Below, piece after piece: positions 41,272 through 50,084 of a DNA stretch of 64,000 nucleotides (position 1 is its first letter; each line of letters begins with the position of its first letter). The notes beneath the pieces are model-generated. The model worked only from the letters and a program-made list of their open reading frames with translations. It did no database searches and was not told where the DNA came from. The position numbers and the translations under genes are program-made. Source of the stretch: Candidatus Thalassarchaeaceae archaeon (GTDB taxonomy: Archaea; Thermoplasmatota; Poseidoniia; Poseidoniales; Thalassarchaeaceae). The DNA lies in assembly GCA_029940695.1 (NCBI GenBank), contig JAPYUP010000001.1, positions 1-64,000 of the forward strand. Reading direction: 5' to 3'.

Positions 41272-42476
41272 TCGGAAATTTCGATTCGGCCGCTTCTGAC
41301 TGGTAACGACTTTGAGACTATTGGATTATCAGCACTTTCCATAGTTAATGGTTGAACCCACACGGTGTTTATGCCCAATCTATTTCTCGTTTTGATTGTA
41401 CCATCCGACTGATCGCCCACGGGCCATGCCCTGCATTCGAAAACTAATTCCCAATGCACAGCTATCAGGGGCGAGTAGATTGATCCGGGCCATTGGCTCT
41501 TCGGTAATTCCAAGGGCCAACCAGTAACTTGGCCGTTTTCATCTTGTTTTTGTGTTTGGAAATAATCTTGAGAGAATTCGGACCATTTCCCATATTCGGA
41601 TGCTCGTAGAGGCTCTAGCATCATTACTCTGCTGTTTGGAACCTGCATGGGGGTAGCCTCCCCAACCCCAGTACCTATCTCGTCACCTGTGTTGATTCGT
41701 TTTTCTGGTAGTTTGGTCGACATCCCGGGCGCTGGCTGCCCCCCCTCTTTCCTTTCAAGCGCTCGTATGAGGGTATCTCTCTCCGGTACTGCTATTCCAA
41801 CTTGGATTCTAGCTCTGCCTATACTAACGGATTCGGGCATATTTGGCAAGGTTGTTATTGTCACCCCACTCCTCGATATTTTGGTGCATACTTGCAAGTC
41901 AGTTAGGGGACTAGAAAGTAGTAATCTTTGCCTTTTTAAATCTCTCATGTTGGCAATCATTCTGAATATCAATGGAAGAAGAAATATTGGGAATGAGATG
42001 AATAGTAGTTTTGGATAATATAGCGGACCAAACTTAAATGATCCAGCAAATGACTTTGATACGATGCCTAGGGAGACTAATCCTGGTTCAATTGCGTGAA
42101 TAAACAGTGAAATAATCAGCAGAATGACAGTTGGTGCAATCAGTTTCCGAGAAATGCTGTGGAGAGGGTCTGGTATGACGTACCAGCCCCTTCGAGTCTT
42201 GTCTATGAAATTCGGTGGATGTTCATTGATTTGACATTCAATCACTGGTAAATGGCGGTAGTCATCTGAGAATTCTTTCCACTCTATGAACCAATCATCA
42301 TTAGCACCAATCTTGAATTTCGGGATTGGGCTATGGTTGGTTTCAACAACCACTTCCAACGCTGGTATCTGGCTCGGATCCATCTGTGATGGTTCAAAGG
42401 GGGGATATCTGATTCTTTGAACTGAAAGCGACAATTGTCTAACCCCATAGAACTGCCATTGCTGCCCTACCAGCAA
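41265..42476 (-). CDS. Unrecognised two-helix membrane protein
   Basis: A 403-residue protein with two strong hydrophobic segments near residues 112-130 and 150-175. An N-terminal soluble region of about 105 residues has alternating hydrophobic strands, and a long C-terminal part is polar. The frame overlaps the geranylgeranyl reductase stop by 38 nt when started at 42476; later starts (TTG near 42434, ATG at 42383) avoid this. I recognise no family and propose no function. Overlap with the reductase suggests co-transcription. Confidence 0.5.
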   Translation of the reverse strand: MLVGQQWQFYGVRQLSLSVQRIRYPPFEPSQMDPSQIPALEVVVETNHSPIPKFKIGANDDWFIEWKEFSDDYRHLPVIECQINEHPPNFIDKTRRGWYVIPDPLHSISRKLIAPTVILLIISLFIHAIEPGLVSLGIVSKSFAGSFKFGPLYYPKLLFISFPIFLLPLIFRMIANMRDLKRQRLLLSSPLTDLQVCTKISRSGVTITTLPNMPESVSIGRARIQVGIAVPERDTLIRALERKEGGQPAPGMSTKLPEKRINTGDEIGTGVGEATPMQVPNSRVMMLEPLRASEYGKWSEFSQDYFQTQKQDENGQVTGWPLELPKSQWPGSIYSPLIAVHWELVFECRAWPVGDQSDGTIKTRNRLGINTVWVQPLTMESADNPIVSKSLPVRSGRIEISDY

Positions 42477-43644
42477 GTTTCCTAAACTCTGGAATTTCCC
42501 TGAGCATTTGAATCCCCAACGGAATTGGATTATCGATATCCCCTACTTCGTTAATCAAGTCAATTACTTCTGGTTTGGACCATATCTGGAAAATTTCATC
42601 CAATTCATGGTCCGTCGACTCTGTGAGAAATGCATTTCTAAGGGCCTTTTTCCTCCTCTGATTACTTCTCATATCATTTAATAATCTAGAGATAGCCAGC
42701 ATCCTCTTGACTGAGAGATTACCTTCGTTCAATGCAAGGCTGAGTTCAGGTACTAACAGGTCGACCTGTTTGATGCCTGGTCCTATCCCCCCGCCAGTAG
42801 TGGGCTTGCATAACCCCGCAGCATCCCCGAATAGGGCCACCCTTTCGATTAGTGGGCGCTTGACTAGGCCACTCGGTATGGGGCCGCAATATCGACCAAT
42901 CTCATTGCACTGAGCGAATCGGGCGGACCAAGGGTTACTACTCTGAAGCTTAGACAACAAGTCCTCGCATGAACGGCCATTGAGCAAGTCAGCTTTTGTC
43001 CAAGTCCCAATTCTTGTTGTTTCGCCTGACGGAATGGCCCAAGCAAAAAACCCAGGAGAGTATTCACTTCCAGTGTACATGTCCAACTTGCCGTCTTCAC
43101 CATGGTAACCAGTCACTTCCACTTGGAAGCCAATCATTTGCTCCTTCGGATTCCCCATTCGGAATTTCCTTCGCACCCAAGAATGCGCGCCATCAGCCCC
43201 ACAAAGTAACTTTGCATTGACCTGCAAATCACCATCTGGAGTTTCGACAATGAGGGAAACATGCTCTGCATGAACCTTCGCAGAAGTGGGTTTACTGGAT
43301 AAAAGAAACTTTGCTCCGTTATTGATAGCCTGCAAGACAATTGCTTCGTCGAATAGCTTCCTGCATACTGACCATGTGCGAATTCTACTAGGGTCGCCAA
43401 TTTCGACAGCAGTGCCTGAGGGACTATGGATTCTGGCGCCCCAAATCCCAGACAAGATAGTTTGCTCCAGACCAACAGCAGACATTGCTCCGGGATTGAC
43501 TAGTCCAGCACACTGAAAGGGACGGCCGACCTCTGAATGTTCCTCAATCAGCAAAACACTGTGGCCATGCTCGCAGAATCTCCGTGAGAGGTAACCTCCG
43601 ATGGGTCCTGCACCAACTACGACGACGTCGTACTGTGCAATCAT
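42439..43644 (-). CDS. Geranylgeranyl reductase family protein
   Basis: FAD-dependent reductase of the archaeal ether-lipid pathway, saturating the double bonds of geranylgeranyl chains. N-terminal VVVGAGPIGGYLSRRFCEHGHSVLLIEE is the FAD-binding fold, with QCAGLVNPGAM (Cys in the conserved 'CxG' site of the group). VALFGDAAGLCKPTTGGGIGPGI is the second FAD motif. Length (401) fits the digeranylgeranylglycerophospholipid reductase family. It may also act on menaquinone side chains. It supports an archaeal membrane, even though an ester-type acyltransferase lies at 10.1 kb. Confidence 0.9.
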   Translation of the reverse strand: MIAQYDVVVVGAGPIGGYLSRRFCEHGHSVLLIEEHSEVGRPFQCAGLVNPGAMSAVGLEQTILSGIWGARIHSPSGTAVEIGDPSRIRTWSVCRKLFDEAIVLQAINNGAKFLLSSKPTSAKVHAEHVSLIVETPDGDLQVNAKLLCGADGAHSWVRRKFRMGNPKEQMIGFQVEVTGYHGEDGKLDMYTGSEYSPGFFAWAIPSGETTRIGTWTKADLLNGRSCEDLLSKLQSSNPWSARFAQCNEIGRYCGPIPSGLVKRPLIERVALFGDAAGLCKPTTGGGIGPGIKQVDLLVPELSLALNEGNLSVKRMLAISRLLNDMRSNQRRKKALRNAFLTESTDHELDEIFQIWSKPEVIDLINEVGDIDNPIPLGIQMLREIPEFRKLAGRAAMAVLWG

Positions 43645-43671
43645 GTGAATACACCTAAGACCGGAGTACTA

Positions 43672-45933
43672 CTATTTTCCCCTTCGTTTGGACTGGATTC
43701 GCTTCTTGAGAATGCCAATCAGACTACTGGCATCCATCTTTGCGATGGATTCGATGGATTCGCTACGGACTAGTTCGACTGCTTCTTCAACAGTCACGCC
43801 AAGATTTTCGGACATCGATCGAATGGTGCTGATTTGTCTCTCAGTCGCAGGTGAGGAATTATCTAGGATTATCAGTTTATCAATGACTTCGCTTGCAGTG
43901 CCATCCCGGCCACCAGTAAGAGAATCGATTTCAATAACCCCCTGCTCCTTAAGGAACACATCCAAATCGATCGCCAGTTTGTCGGCTAGTTTTATGATCA
44001 AGGCTACCTGCTTCTCACTGGCTGGAACTCCCCCTTGTATCTGATTACTGAGAGAATCGATGACCCTCCTAATATCATCTCCAGAAAGTGCCCCTATGTC
44101 GTCCACCCCAAGAATCTCGTGTTTTTCTTCCTCTGTCATCCGACTGATCATGCTATCGAGGTATTGCAATTGACGCAGTGTCGGTTTTTTCCTCCTGCGT
44201 TCAAGAGCGTTGTTATGCATCCCCCTAAACACATCAACAAAATCATTCCACGTAGCCGCAGCATCAGCATTTCCAAGCTCAATCTTGTCTAAGCTTTGTT
44301 CCATCGATGAAGTAAATTCGGATGTGAACAAGCCGTCCACAATGAGTGCATCTTGGTTGTAATGGGGAACAACATCGAGCCATAGTAGCCTCCCATTGGA
44401 AGTTGGTGAGAGAGAGCGGCCGTCCTTGTCCACGTAACCCCTGTCCACTAGTTTTGTCACCGTGGACACGTAGGTAGAGGGCCTACCTATGCCCGCACTC
44501 TTCATTTGTAGGATAATGGAACTCTCCGAGAACCTTCTGGGGGGCTTAGTCACATCAGTAGTTAGAGTTGGTTCCCCATCGAATTCCCATGCAGAGCCAA
44601 TTATGAATCCAGATTCTGGAGGCTTTGTTGCTACATTTGACATATACTTGGAAAAAGCTGCTTCCCATCCAGCGTGAGTTCTCCAACTTGAAGTCCCATA
44701 GAGTGGTAAATCCAAACCTTCGCATGACATGACAATCTGTCGTCTCTCCCTTACCGAATCAGACATTTGACTGGCAGCGAAACGTGCCCAAACTAACGAA
44801 TAGAGGGCACCTTCGTCCTTGTCGGAATCGATCGACTCCACATTTGGGTCGGTGGGACGTATTGCTTCGTGAGCATCCTGAACCTTGCTTTTGGAAGATT
44901 TCTTAGATTCGCCCACACCACTGCCGAGGTGATTTGTACCGAACTTCTTGGAAATCAAATCCCTAATACTCTCTCTCGCGTCAGCATTAGTCCTAGTAGA
45001 GTCCGTTCTAATGTAGGTAATGTGGCCAGCTTGATAAAGAGAGGAAGCTACACCACTGGTCTTGGAAATTGACCATCCTAAGTTAGAGTTTGCCGATTGC
45101 AGCATGGTATCGGTAGTAAACGGTGGTTTAGGTCGCCTCCTAATTATTCCATCCTCCACAGATTCTACAGTTAGTGAGTCCGATCCCCGGAGCGCGTCAT
45201 ATGCGGAATTAGCCAGTTTAGAATTTGATGTTCTATCGGGGCGGTGCTTCCCATCATCGCCCGTCCAAGATTCAGAATCAGTTTTCTCATGGAACTTCAC
45301 TTTCAGATTGACGCCATTTGAATCGACAGATACGGAGTGGTACTCCTTTGGAACATGGGCTTCCCTCTCCAGTTCCCTATCCACTACGAAACCAAGTGCC
45401 GGCGTCTGCACCCTCCCCATAGACCTAAGCTTCCACGATCTACAGAATTTCGAGCATCTATATCCGACTAGCCTATCCATGAATCGCCTAACCAAGGCCG
45501 CTTTTACAAGATCCATATCCAGACTACGAGAGTTCTTCAGTGCATCAGTTACAGCCTTCTTGGTGATTTCGTTGAACGAAACTCTGGTTACTGAGGCGAA
45601 TTCAGAAAAGATGATTTCCAACCGCCAGGCAATGAATTCGCCCTCGCGATCAGGATCGGTAGCGATGAATACCTCTTCCACTCCAGAAGCTGAGGCTTTG
45701 GCAATGATTTTCCCGATGATAGATTCAGCCCTATCGGTCCACATCCATGGGGGATTAGGGAGCTCACCTGGTTTGGAAGCCCAGAGTGCTTTGGAGCTAT
45801 CCTTCGTACCCCTTTTTGATGGTAAGTCTTGTACGTGGCCGTTGCATGCCTCGACAATCCAACCCTTGCCGAGGTATTTCTTGATAGTACGAGCCTTCGC
45901 CTTCGATTCTAGAATTACAAGTTTCATGTTCAC
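43672..45933 (-). CDS. topA: DNA topoisomerase I (type IA) with C-terminal repeats
   Basis: Relaxes negatively supercoiled DNA. A Toprim domain starts LVILESKAKARTIKKYLG, with ATDPDREGEFIAW (the DxDxE triad) further on; the catalytic Tyr is in GHITYIRTDSTRTN near residue 305. After about residue 580 there are no zinc-finger cysteines. Instead, three tandem segments of about 55 residues begin near 584, 637 and 695, each starting P-x-x-x-K/R-Q followed by a helical LxxLxxxL pattern. Length is 753. Start is at 45933 or the ATG two codons later. A novel C-terminal module replaces the usual finger repeats. Confidence 0.92.
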   Translation of the reverse strand: MNMKLVILESKAKARTIKKYLGKGWIVEACNGHVQDLPSKRGTKDSSKALWASKPGELPNPPWMWTDRAESIIGKIIAKASASGVEEVFIATDPDREGEFIAWRLEIIFSEFASVTRVSFNEITKKAVTDALKNSRSLDMDLVKAALVRRFMDRLVGYRCSKFCRSWKLRSMGRVQTPALGFVVDRELEREAHVPKEYHSVSVDSNGVNLKVKFHEKTDSESWTGDDGKHRPDRTSNSKLANSAYDALRGSDSLTVESVEDGIIRRRPKPPFTTDTMLQSANSNLGWSISKTSGVASSLYQAGHITYIRTDSTRTNADARESIRDLISKKFGTNHLGSGVGESKKSSKSKVQDAHEAIRPTDPNVESIDSDKDEGALYSLVWARFAASQMSDSVRERRQIVMSCEGLDLPLYGTSSWRTHAGWEAAFSKYMSNVATKPPESGFIIGSAWEFDGEPTLTTDVTKPPRRFSESSIILQMKSAGIGRPSTYVSTVTKLVDRGYVDKDGRSLSPTSNGRLLWLDVVPHYNQDALIVDGLFTSEFTSSMEQSLDKIELGNADAAATWNDFVDVFRGMHNNALERRRKKPTLRQLQYLDSMISRMTEEEKHEILGVDDIGALSGDDIRRVIDSLSNQIQGGVPASEKQVALIIKLADKLAIDLDVFLKEQGVIEIDSLTGGRDGTASEVIDKLIILDNSSPATERQISTIRSMSENLGVTVEEAVELVRSESIESIAKMDASSLIGILKKRIQSKRRGK

Positions 45934-46043
45934 ACCTTGCTATTGACCTCTAGGTTCCCGGTGCCGGTACGAACCATGTATAAACGTGAGCAGTCAATAC
46001 GAATTCCAACGCGCGTGAGCGCAGGCCTGCGCGTGAAGCCGAA

Positions 46044-46496
46044 CTAAGAGAGTAGTGATTCTCTATGAGCCTGCTCATCCCATTCTTTATCGAACGCAGG
46101 GCCAAGACATCCGTCACATCCCGGGTATCCTGCTTCGGCTAATTGTAGTAAATTTTCACAAAGCAATTCACTGAATCTCTTTGTCTCAACTGGAATCCAT
46201 ATTGCCTCCAAGGATGTTGGCTTATTGTTACCAACGATGGCAATCAATCTATCGTCCTTGTAGAAAGTCAAGTGTTGAGGTGTTCCTTCTGAATATTGGA
46301 GAGTTTCTACATTAATGACTAGAGATGGTGCAATTTCGTTAATCTCCAACATTCTAGAGTTGTCATGGTTCCAATAATTATCGGACTCCCATTTGGAGTG
46401 TGACTCACCTGAACAGGGGATAATTGTCACAGGAGACAGCTTTAGAATCAGCCTTGCCAATTCGGCAATGGCGGTTTCTCCAGTTGTTGCGGTCAT
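46044..46496 (-). CDS. Unrecognised 150-aa protein
   Basis: Soluble protein of unknown function. A helical N-terminus (AELARLILKLSPV) is followed by a beta-rich middle and a C-terminal portion with CDGCLG (a CxxC pair). No membrane segment. The start is supported by a CTTCAAT box 29 nt upstream. It is divergent from pyrD, sharing the same box, and lies 111 nt from topA. No family recognised. Confidence 0.5.
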   Translation of the reverse strand: MTATTGETAIAELARLILKLSPVTIIPCSGESHSKWESDNYWNHDNSRMLEINEIAPSLVINVETLQYSEGTPQHLTFYKDDRLIAIVGNNKPTSLEAIWIPVETKRFSELLCENLLQLAEAGYPGCDGCLGPAFDKEWDEQAHRESLLS

Positions 46497-46518
46497 GCTA
46501 CTCTATTCTTGCGCAACG

Positions 46519-46525
46519 ATTGAAG
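46519..46525. promoter_or_regulatory. Shared bidirectional promoter box (ATTGAAG / CTTCAAT)
   Basis: One heptamer serves two divergent genes: 29 nt before the ATG at 46496 (minus strand) and 30 nt before the ATG at 46549 (plus strand). Confidence 0.5.
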
Positions 46526-46548
46526 AATAAGTGCCTTTAGCCACAACG

Positions 46549-47652
46549 ATGGGGTTAGCATGGAGAATGCTTGCTAATCCAACATTAAAGATGATTGATT
46601 CGGAACGCGCGCACTCTCGCACCATCTCTTTGCTATCTAGATTAGGTGAGAGGCCAACCGGACAGTATTTCCTAAACCAGATATATCGTTCGCCCGAACT
46701 CCCAATAGAAGTCTTCGATATGCTATTTCATCATCCTTTGGGGCTAGCGGCCGGTTTTGACAAGGGTGCGGAAGCTCTGCTATCTTGGCCTGCACTTGGA
46801 TTCTCATGGAGCGAGTATGGGGGAGTAACTCGCTATCCCCAAGATGGTAATCCCAAGCCAAGGATGTTCAGAGCTAACAAAGACAGGGCATTGGTGAATA
46901 ACATGGGACTCAACAATCCGGGGGCCTCTGCTGTGAGGGACAGGTTAATTGCACGCAAAGCAGTTAATAGATGGCCGAAGTCACCGGTAGCAGCAAACAT
47001 TGGCCGTTCGCTAAAGGTGGATAATGAGCACGTTTCTAGTGACTATTCAGCAACTTTGGACATTCTCTGGGATTACGCCGATTTCTTTGTCTTGAACATA
47101 TCATCACCGAACACCCCTGGATTGAGGAATCTGCAAGAAGAAGATCTGCTCGAAGGCGTATTGCGCTCTTGTATTGATATTCGTGGAAGAAAGCACGAAT
47201 CGAAACCAATCCTCCTGAAACTCTCTCCTGATTCATCAGACGAAGATACTTTGGAAACTACACGCATAGCAATGGGTCTGGGCATCGATGGCTTCGTAGC
47301 AACCAATACCACCGTCAGTAGACCTGTACCTCTCACTACACAATCTAGGAAAGCACTTGCTCACGATGGTGGGCTGTCAGGTCGTCCCCTCCATGATAGG
47401 GCAATTGAACTCATCGAACTGGTTTACCAAGAGTCTAGTGGAGAGGTTCCAATAATCGGCGTGGGTGGAATAGAATCCACTGATACTGCATGGAATGCCA
47501 TCACCTCGGGTGCTTCGCTTCTACAATTGTATTCTTCTATGGTTTTCAATGGCCCCTCAATCGTCTCGAATATAGTCAAGGGTCTCGTCAGGAAGACCAA
47601 TGAATCTGGTTTCTCAGGAATTGGCGAAGCTGTCGGGTACAAACACATTTAG
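46549..47652 (+). CDS. pyrD: Dihydroorotate dehydrogenase, class 2 (quinone-linked)
   Basis: Oxidises dihydroorotate to orotate, passing electrons to quinone. The ATG at 46549 gives MGLAWRMLANPTLKMIDSERAHSRTISLL, like class-2 N-terminal helices that dip into the membrane. The body has LFHHPLGLAAGFDKGAEAL (FMN site), VVNNMGLNNPGA, NISSPNTPGLRNLQ and IGVGGIESTDTAWNAITSGASLLQLYS. The start is confirmed by the ATTGAAG box; the GTG at 46531 is not needed. 367 residues. It is followed by a second, class-1B-type enzyme plus its electron-transfer subunit, so this organism has two routes for the same step. Confidence 0.93.
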   Translation: MGLAWRMLANPTLKMIDSERAHSRTISLLSRLGERPTGQYFLNQIYRSPELPIEVFDMLFHHPLGLAAGFDKGAEALLSWPALGFSWSEYGGVTRYPQDGNPKPRMFRANKDRALVNNMGLNNPGASAVRDRLIARKAVNRWPKSPVAANIGRSLKVDNEHVSSDYSATLDILWDYADFFVLNISSPNTPGLRNLQEEDLLEGVLRSCIDIRGRKHESKPILLKLSPDSSDEDTLETTRIAMGLGIDGFVATNTTVSRPVPLTTQSRKALAHDGGLSGRPLHDRAIELIELVYQESSGEVPIIGVGGIESTDTAWNAITSGASLLQLYSSMVFNGPSIVSNIVKGLVRKTNESGFSGIGEAVGYKHI

Positions 47653-47681
47653 CACTATGCCACCGCACTGAGTTGAAGAAT

Positions 47682-48632
47682 ATGGCCGACCTCTCCGTAG
47701 GTGTACCTGGATTAGACATGCATAATCCGTTGATGTTGGCCTCCGGAGTGCAAGGGGGCAGTGCTGGGGCGCTGCACAGAGTTGCCGCTAGTGATGCAGG
47801 AGGATTGGTGACAAAATCCATTGGCCCTGTTCCAAGGGAGATGTATCCAGGGCCGGTATGTGTCGAAGCAATGGACTCCGTTATACTCAATGCGATGGGG
47901 CTTCCCAACCCCGGAGCTGATGCTTTTGCTGAGATCATATCGAATGAGCAATTTTCTAAGCCTGTGTTGGTGTCAATCTTTGGGGGTGACACGGAAAATT
48001 TTGTTGAAGTAGCTCAAAAAATGTCCGAGTCGGGTGCCGAAGCACTAGAACTGAACCTATCCTGCCCCCATTCCAAACCAGGTAGTCGGGAATTGATTAT
48101 TGGACAACAGCCAGAATTGATTCGTGAGGTTGTTACAGCAGTCAGGGATGCTGTGGATATTCCCCTGTATGCGAAGTTAACGCCAAACACTAGTAATATT
48201 ACAATTGAAGCGAAAGCAGCACTCGAAGCAGGAGCAGATGGTCTATCTCTGATTAACACTGTTTCGGCAATAGAAGTCGACCCCTTCGCAGGGAGGCCGA
48301 TTATAGGAAATCTTCTGTGTGGAATGTCAGGCCCGGCAATCAGGCCAATCGCACAGAGAAAGGTGGCTGAAATCTCCTTGGCGATGCTACGAGGTGAGCT
48401 TCCCGCTGCACCCATCATAGGAATGGGGGGGATCTGTTCTGGGCTGGATGTTGTCAGATTCGTGATGCTTGGAGCATCGGCAGTTCAGATTGGTAGTGCC
48501 TTGATTTGGGGGGACGTGGATAAATTCAAAGAAATCTCTTTTGAGTTATCTGAATTCATGGATCAAAACGGCTATCAAAATATCTCATCGATGCAGGGGA
48601 TCGCGCTGGATTCATTGGAGGGGTTGTCGTGA
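47682..48632 (+). CDS. pyrD: Dihydroorotate dehydrogenase, class 1B catalytic subunit
   Basis: Catalytic subunit of the NAD-dependent heterotetramer; FMN enzyme. ADLSVGVPGLDMHNPLMLASG matches the class-1 N-terminus. VLVSIFGGDTENFVEVAQKM, ALELNLSCPH (catalytic Cys as SCPH, typical of class 1B, against Ser in class 2) and PIIGMGGICSGLDVVRFVMLGASAVQIGSALI follow. The PyrK gene overlaps by 4 nt, which is decisive for class 1B. ATG at 47682 chosen over a TTG at 47673. The second dehydrogenase class may serve low-oxygen or NAD-coupled conditions. Confidence 0.92.
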   Translation: MADLSVGVPGLDMHNPLMLASGVQGGSAGALHRVAASDAGGLVTKSIGPVPREMYPGPVCVEAMDSVILNAMGLPNPGADAFAEIISNEQFSKPVLVSIFGGDTENFVEVAQKMSESGAEALELNLSCPHSKPGSRELIIGQQPELIREVVTAVRDAVDIPLYAKLTPNTSNITIEAKAALEAGADGLSLINTVSAIEVDPFAGRPIIGNLLCGMSGPAIRPIAQRKVAEISLAMLRGELPAAPIIGMGGICSGLDVVRFVMLGASAVQIGSALIWGDVDKFKEISFELSEFMDQNGYQNISSMQGIALDSLEGLS

Positions 48633-49612
48633 GTTTGAGAGCCTCTCCCCACAATCGACCACAGCTTGACATGCCTAGGCTTTCAGATGCCTGTACACTC
48701 AGGCTGGCTCACTCATTTGAGGCCAGGAATTTGATTTCTGTCCCTACCCCCCTCCCTCTAGTCGAAGTACAACACGAAGCCGAAGGAATAGTCACTCTTT
48801 GGGTGCAGGTGCCTCATTCTTTGGCATCACAATATCGACCAGGTCAATACTTCATGTGCTGGAATCCTTATGATTCAACTGGTGGCATGAGTCGTTCTCA
48901 CCACCACTCTGAGAAACCATATAGCGTAGGAGACGTGAGAATCGGCCACTCTCATGATAACGAATGGAGTGGAACTGATACAGTGTGTCAGAGCCGTGCA
49001 TTTCTTGGATTCACCGTAAAGGACCTGGGGAGACAGAGTGGTGAATTGACAAGAATGAGGGCTGGAGACTGGTTAGCCATTAGGGGCCCATTCGGGACAG
49101 CTTTCCCTGACATGAATGCTGGAGTCCGGTTGATTCTGGTATCCGGTGGGATTGGCTCTACTCCCATGCACATGGTAGCCCGAGAAGCGAGGCACAAGCT
49201 AGGGGATGGGATTCGGATTGAAGCGATCATGGGATTTCGAAATATTGCGGAATCTCATTACATTCCACGAATGGAATCAGTCTGTGACTACCTTCGCATT
49301 ACAACAGACGACGGTTCTCTTGGAACGGCAGGGTTTCCAACGGGTCTTCTTCCTGAATTACTCGACAATACTCACGATGGTCAAACAATACTTCTCACCT
49401 GTGGACCAGAGCCTATGATGGCACCAGTTCTACAGATTGCCGTGGATTCAAAAATCGAATGTTATGCAGCTATGGAGAGATATCTACCCTGTTCAGTAGC
49501 CGTCTGCGGTCTGTGCATGGTCGGAGATCGCCTCACTTGCATAGACGGCCCGGTTATGGAAGGCGACTGGTTGTTACAGCAGGATGATTTCGGCTCAGCA
49601 CATAATCCCTGA
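48629..49612 (+). CDS. pyrK: Dihydroorotate dehydrogenase electron-transfer subunit (PyrK)
   Basis: FAD and [2Fe-2S] protein linking PyrD 1B to NAD. GTG at 48629 overlaps the pyrD stop as GTGA. The N-terminus is an FAD-binding beta domain (about 40-150), followed by VSGGIGSTPMHMVAREARHKLG (NAD-binding strand and helix). The C-terminal iron-sulphur site is PCSVAVCGLCMVGDRLTCIDG (four Cys, C-x4-C-x2-C-x-n-C), typical of PyrK. 327 residues, slightly longer than usual because of an N-terminal extension of about 40 residues. Cytosolic. Confidence 0.93.
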   Translation: MSLRASPHNRPQLDMPRLSDACTLRLAHSFEARNLISVPTPLPLVEVQHEAEGIVTLWVQVPHSLASQYRPGQYFMCWNPYDSTGGMSRSHHHSEKPYSVGDVRIGHSHDNEWSGTDTVCQSRAFLGFTVKDLGRQSGELTRMRAGDWLAIRGPFGTAFPDMNAGVRLILVSGGIGSTPMHMVAREARHKLGDGIRIEAIMGFRNIAESHYIPRMESVCDYLRITTDDGSLGTAGFPTGLLPELLDNTHDGQTILLTCGPEPMMAPVLQIAVDSKIECYAAMERYLPCSVAVCGLCMVGDRLTCIDGPVMEGDWLLQQDDFGSAHNP

Positions 49613-49661
49613 GTATTGCCCCAGTAGTCATCCTTAACGAGAGGAGTCAGTAGGGACTAAC

Positions 49662-50045
49662 ATGTCACTCAGTCGTTCCAGCCGACTTCTGGTAGTCGGA
49701 TTGCTATGTGTTGCTGTTTTGGGCATGGCGATGATTAGCATTGAGCCAGAAGTACAATACTCCGTGGATGAGGTGCTATCATCGCCCTTGGACTTTGAGG
49801 ACAGAATAGTATTCCTCAGAGGCAAGGTCACAATTGATAGCCTAGATTCGCAGACAAAGACCTTCGATCTTGGTGGCGTTTCAACCTCACTGGTGGTAGA
49901 TTTCACCGGTGTAGCCATTCCTGATGGGTTCCACGAGGGACTTACCATAGCTGTTCGCGGCACTTTAATGAACTCTGATGAGGGTTGGATACTAAACGCA
50001 CATGAAATACAAACTGGTTGCCCGTCAAAATATCAGGCTGCATAG
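49662..50045 (+). CDS. ccmE: CcmE-like cytochrome c maturation haem chaperone
   Basis: A 127-residue membrane-anchored protein with one N-terminal helix (about 9-27) and a small OB-fold-type beta domain (about 45-115). The domain has FLRGKVTIDS, VVDFTGVAIPDGFHEG (the conserved 'Y.G..P..F.eG' block) and TIAVRGTLM. The C-terminus is TGCPSKY (C120-x3-Y124): the usual haem-binding His is replaced by Cys, giving the CxxxY form known from archaea and some bacteria. Implies the Ccm haem-delivery system; other ccm genes are not in the window. It directly precedes the SRP RNA gene. Confidence 0.83.
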   Translation: MSLSRSSRLLVVGLLCVAVLGMAMISIEPEVQYSVDEVLSSPLDFEDRIVFLRGKVTIDSLDSQTKTFDLGGVSTSLVVDFTGVAIPDGFHEGLTIAVRGTLMNSDEGWILNAHEIQTGCPSKYQAA

Positions 50046-50084
50046 CAAAGGGATTATTCATAGGTAACCTCTTCACTGGTCCAT

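Noticed and set aside
45062-45946. 294-codon ORF opposite topA
   Set aside because: Antisense to a fully conserved topoisomerase region; no domain and Ser-rich composition typical of a shadow frame.
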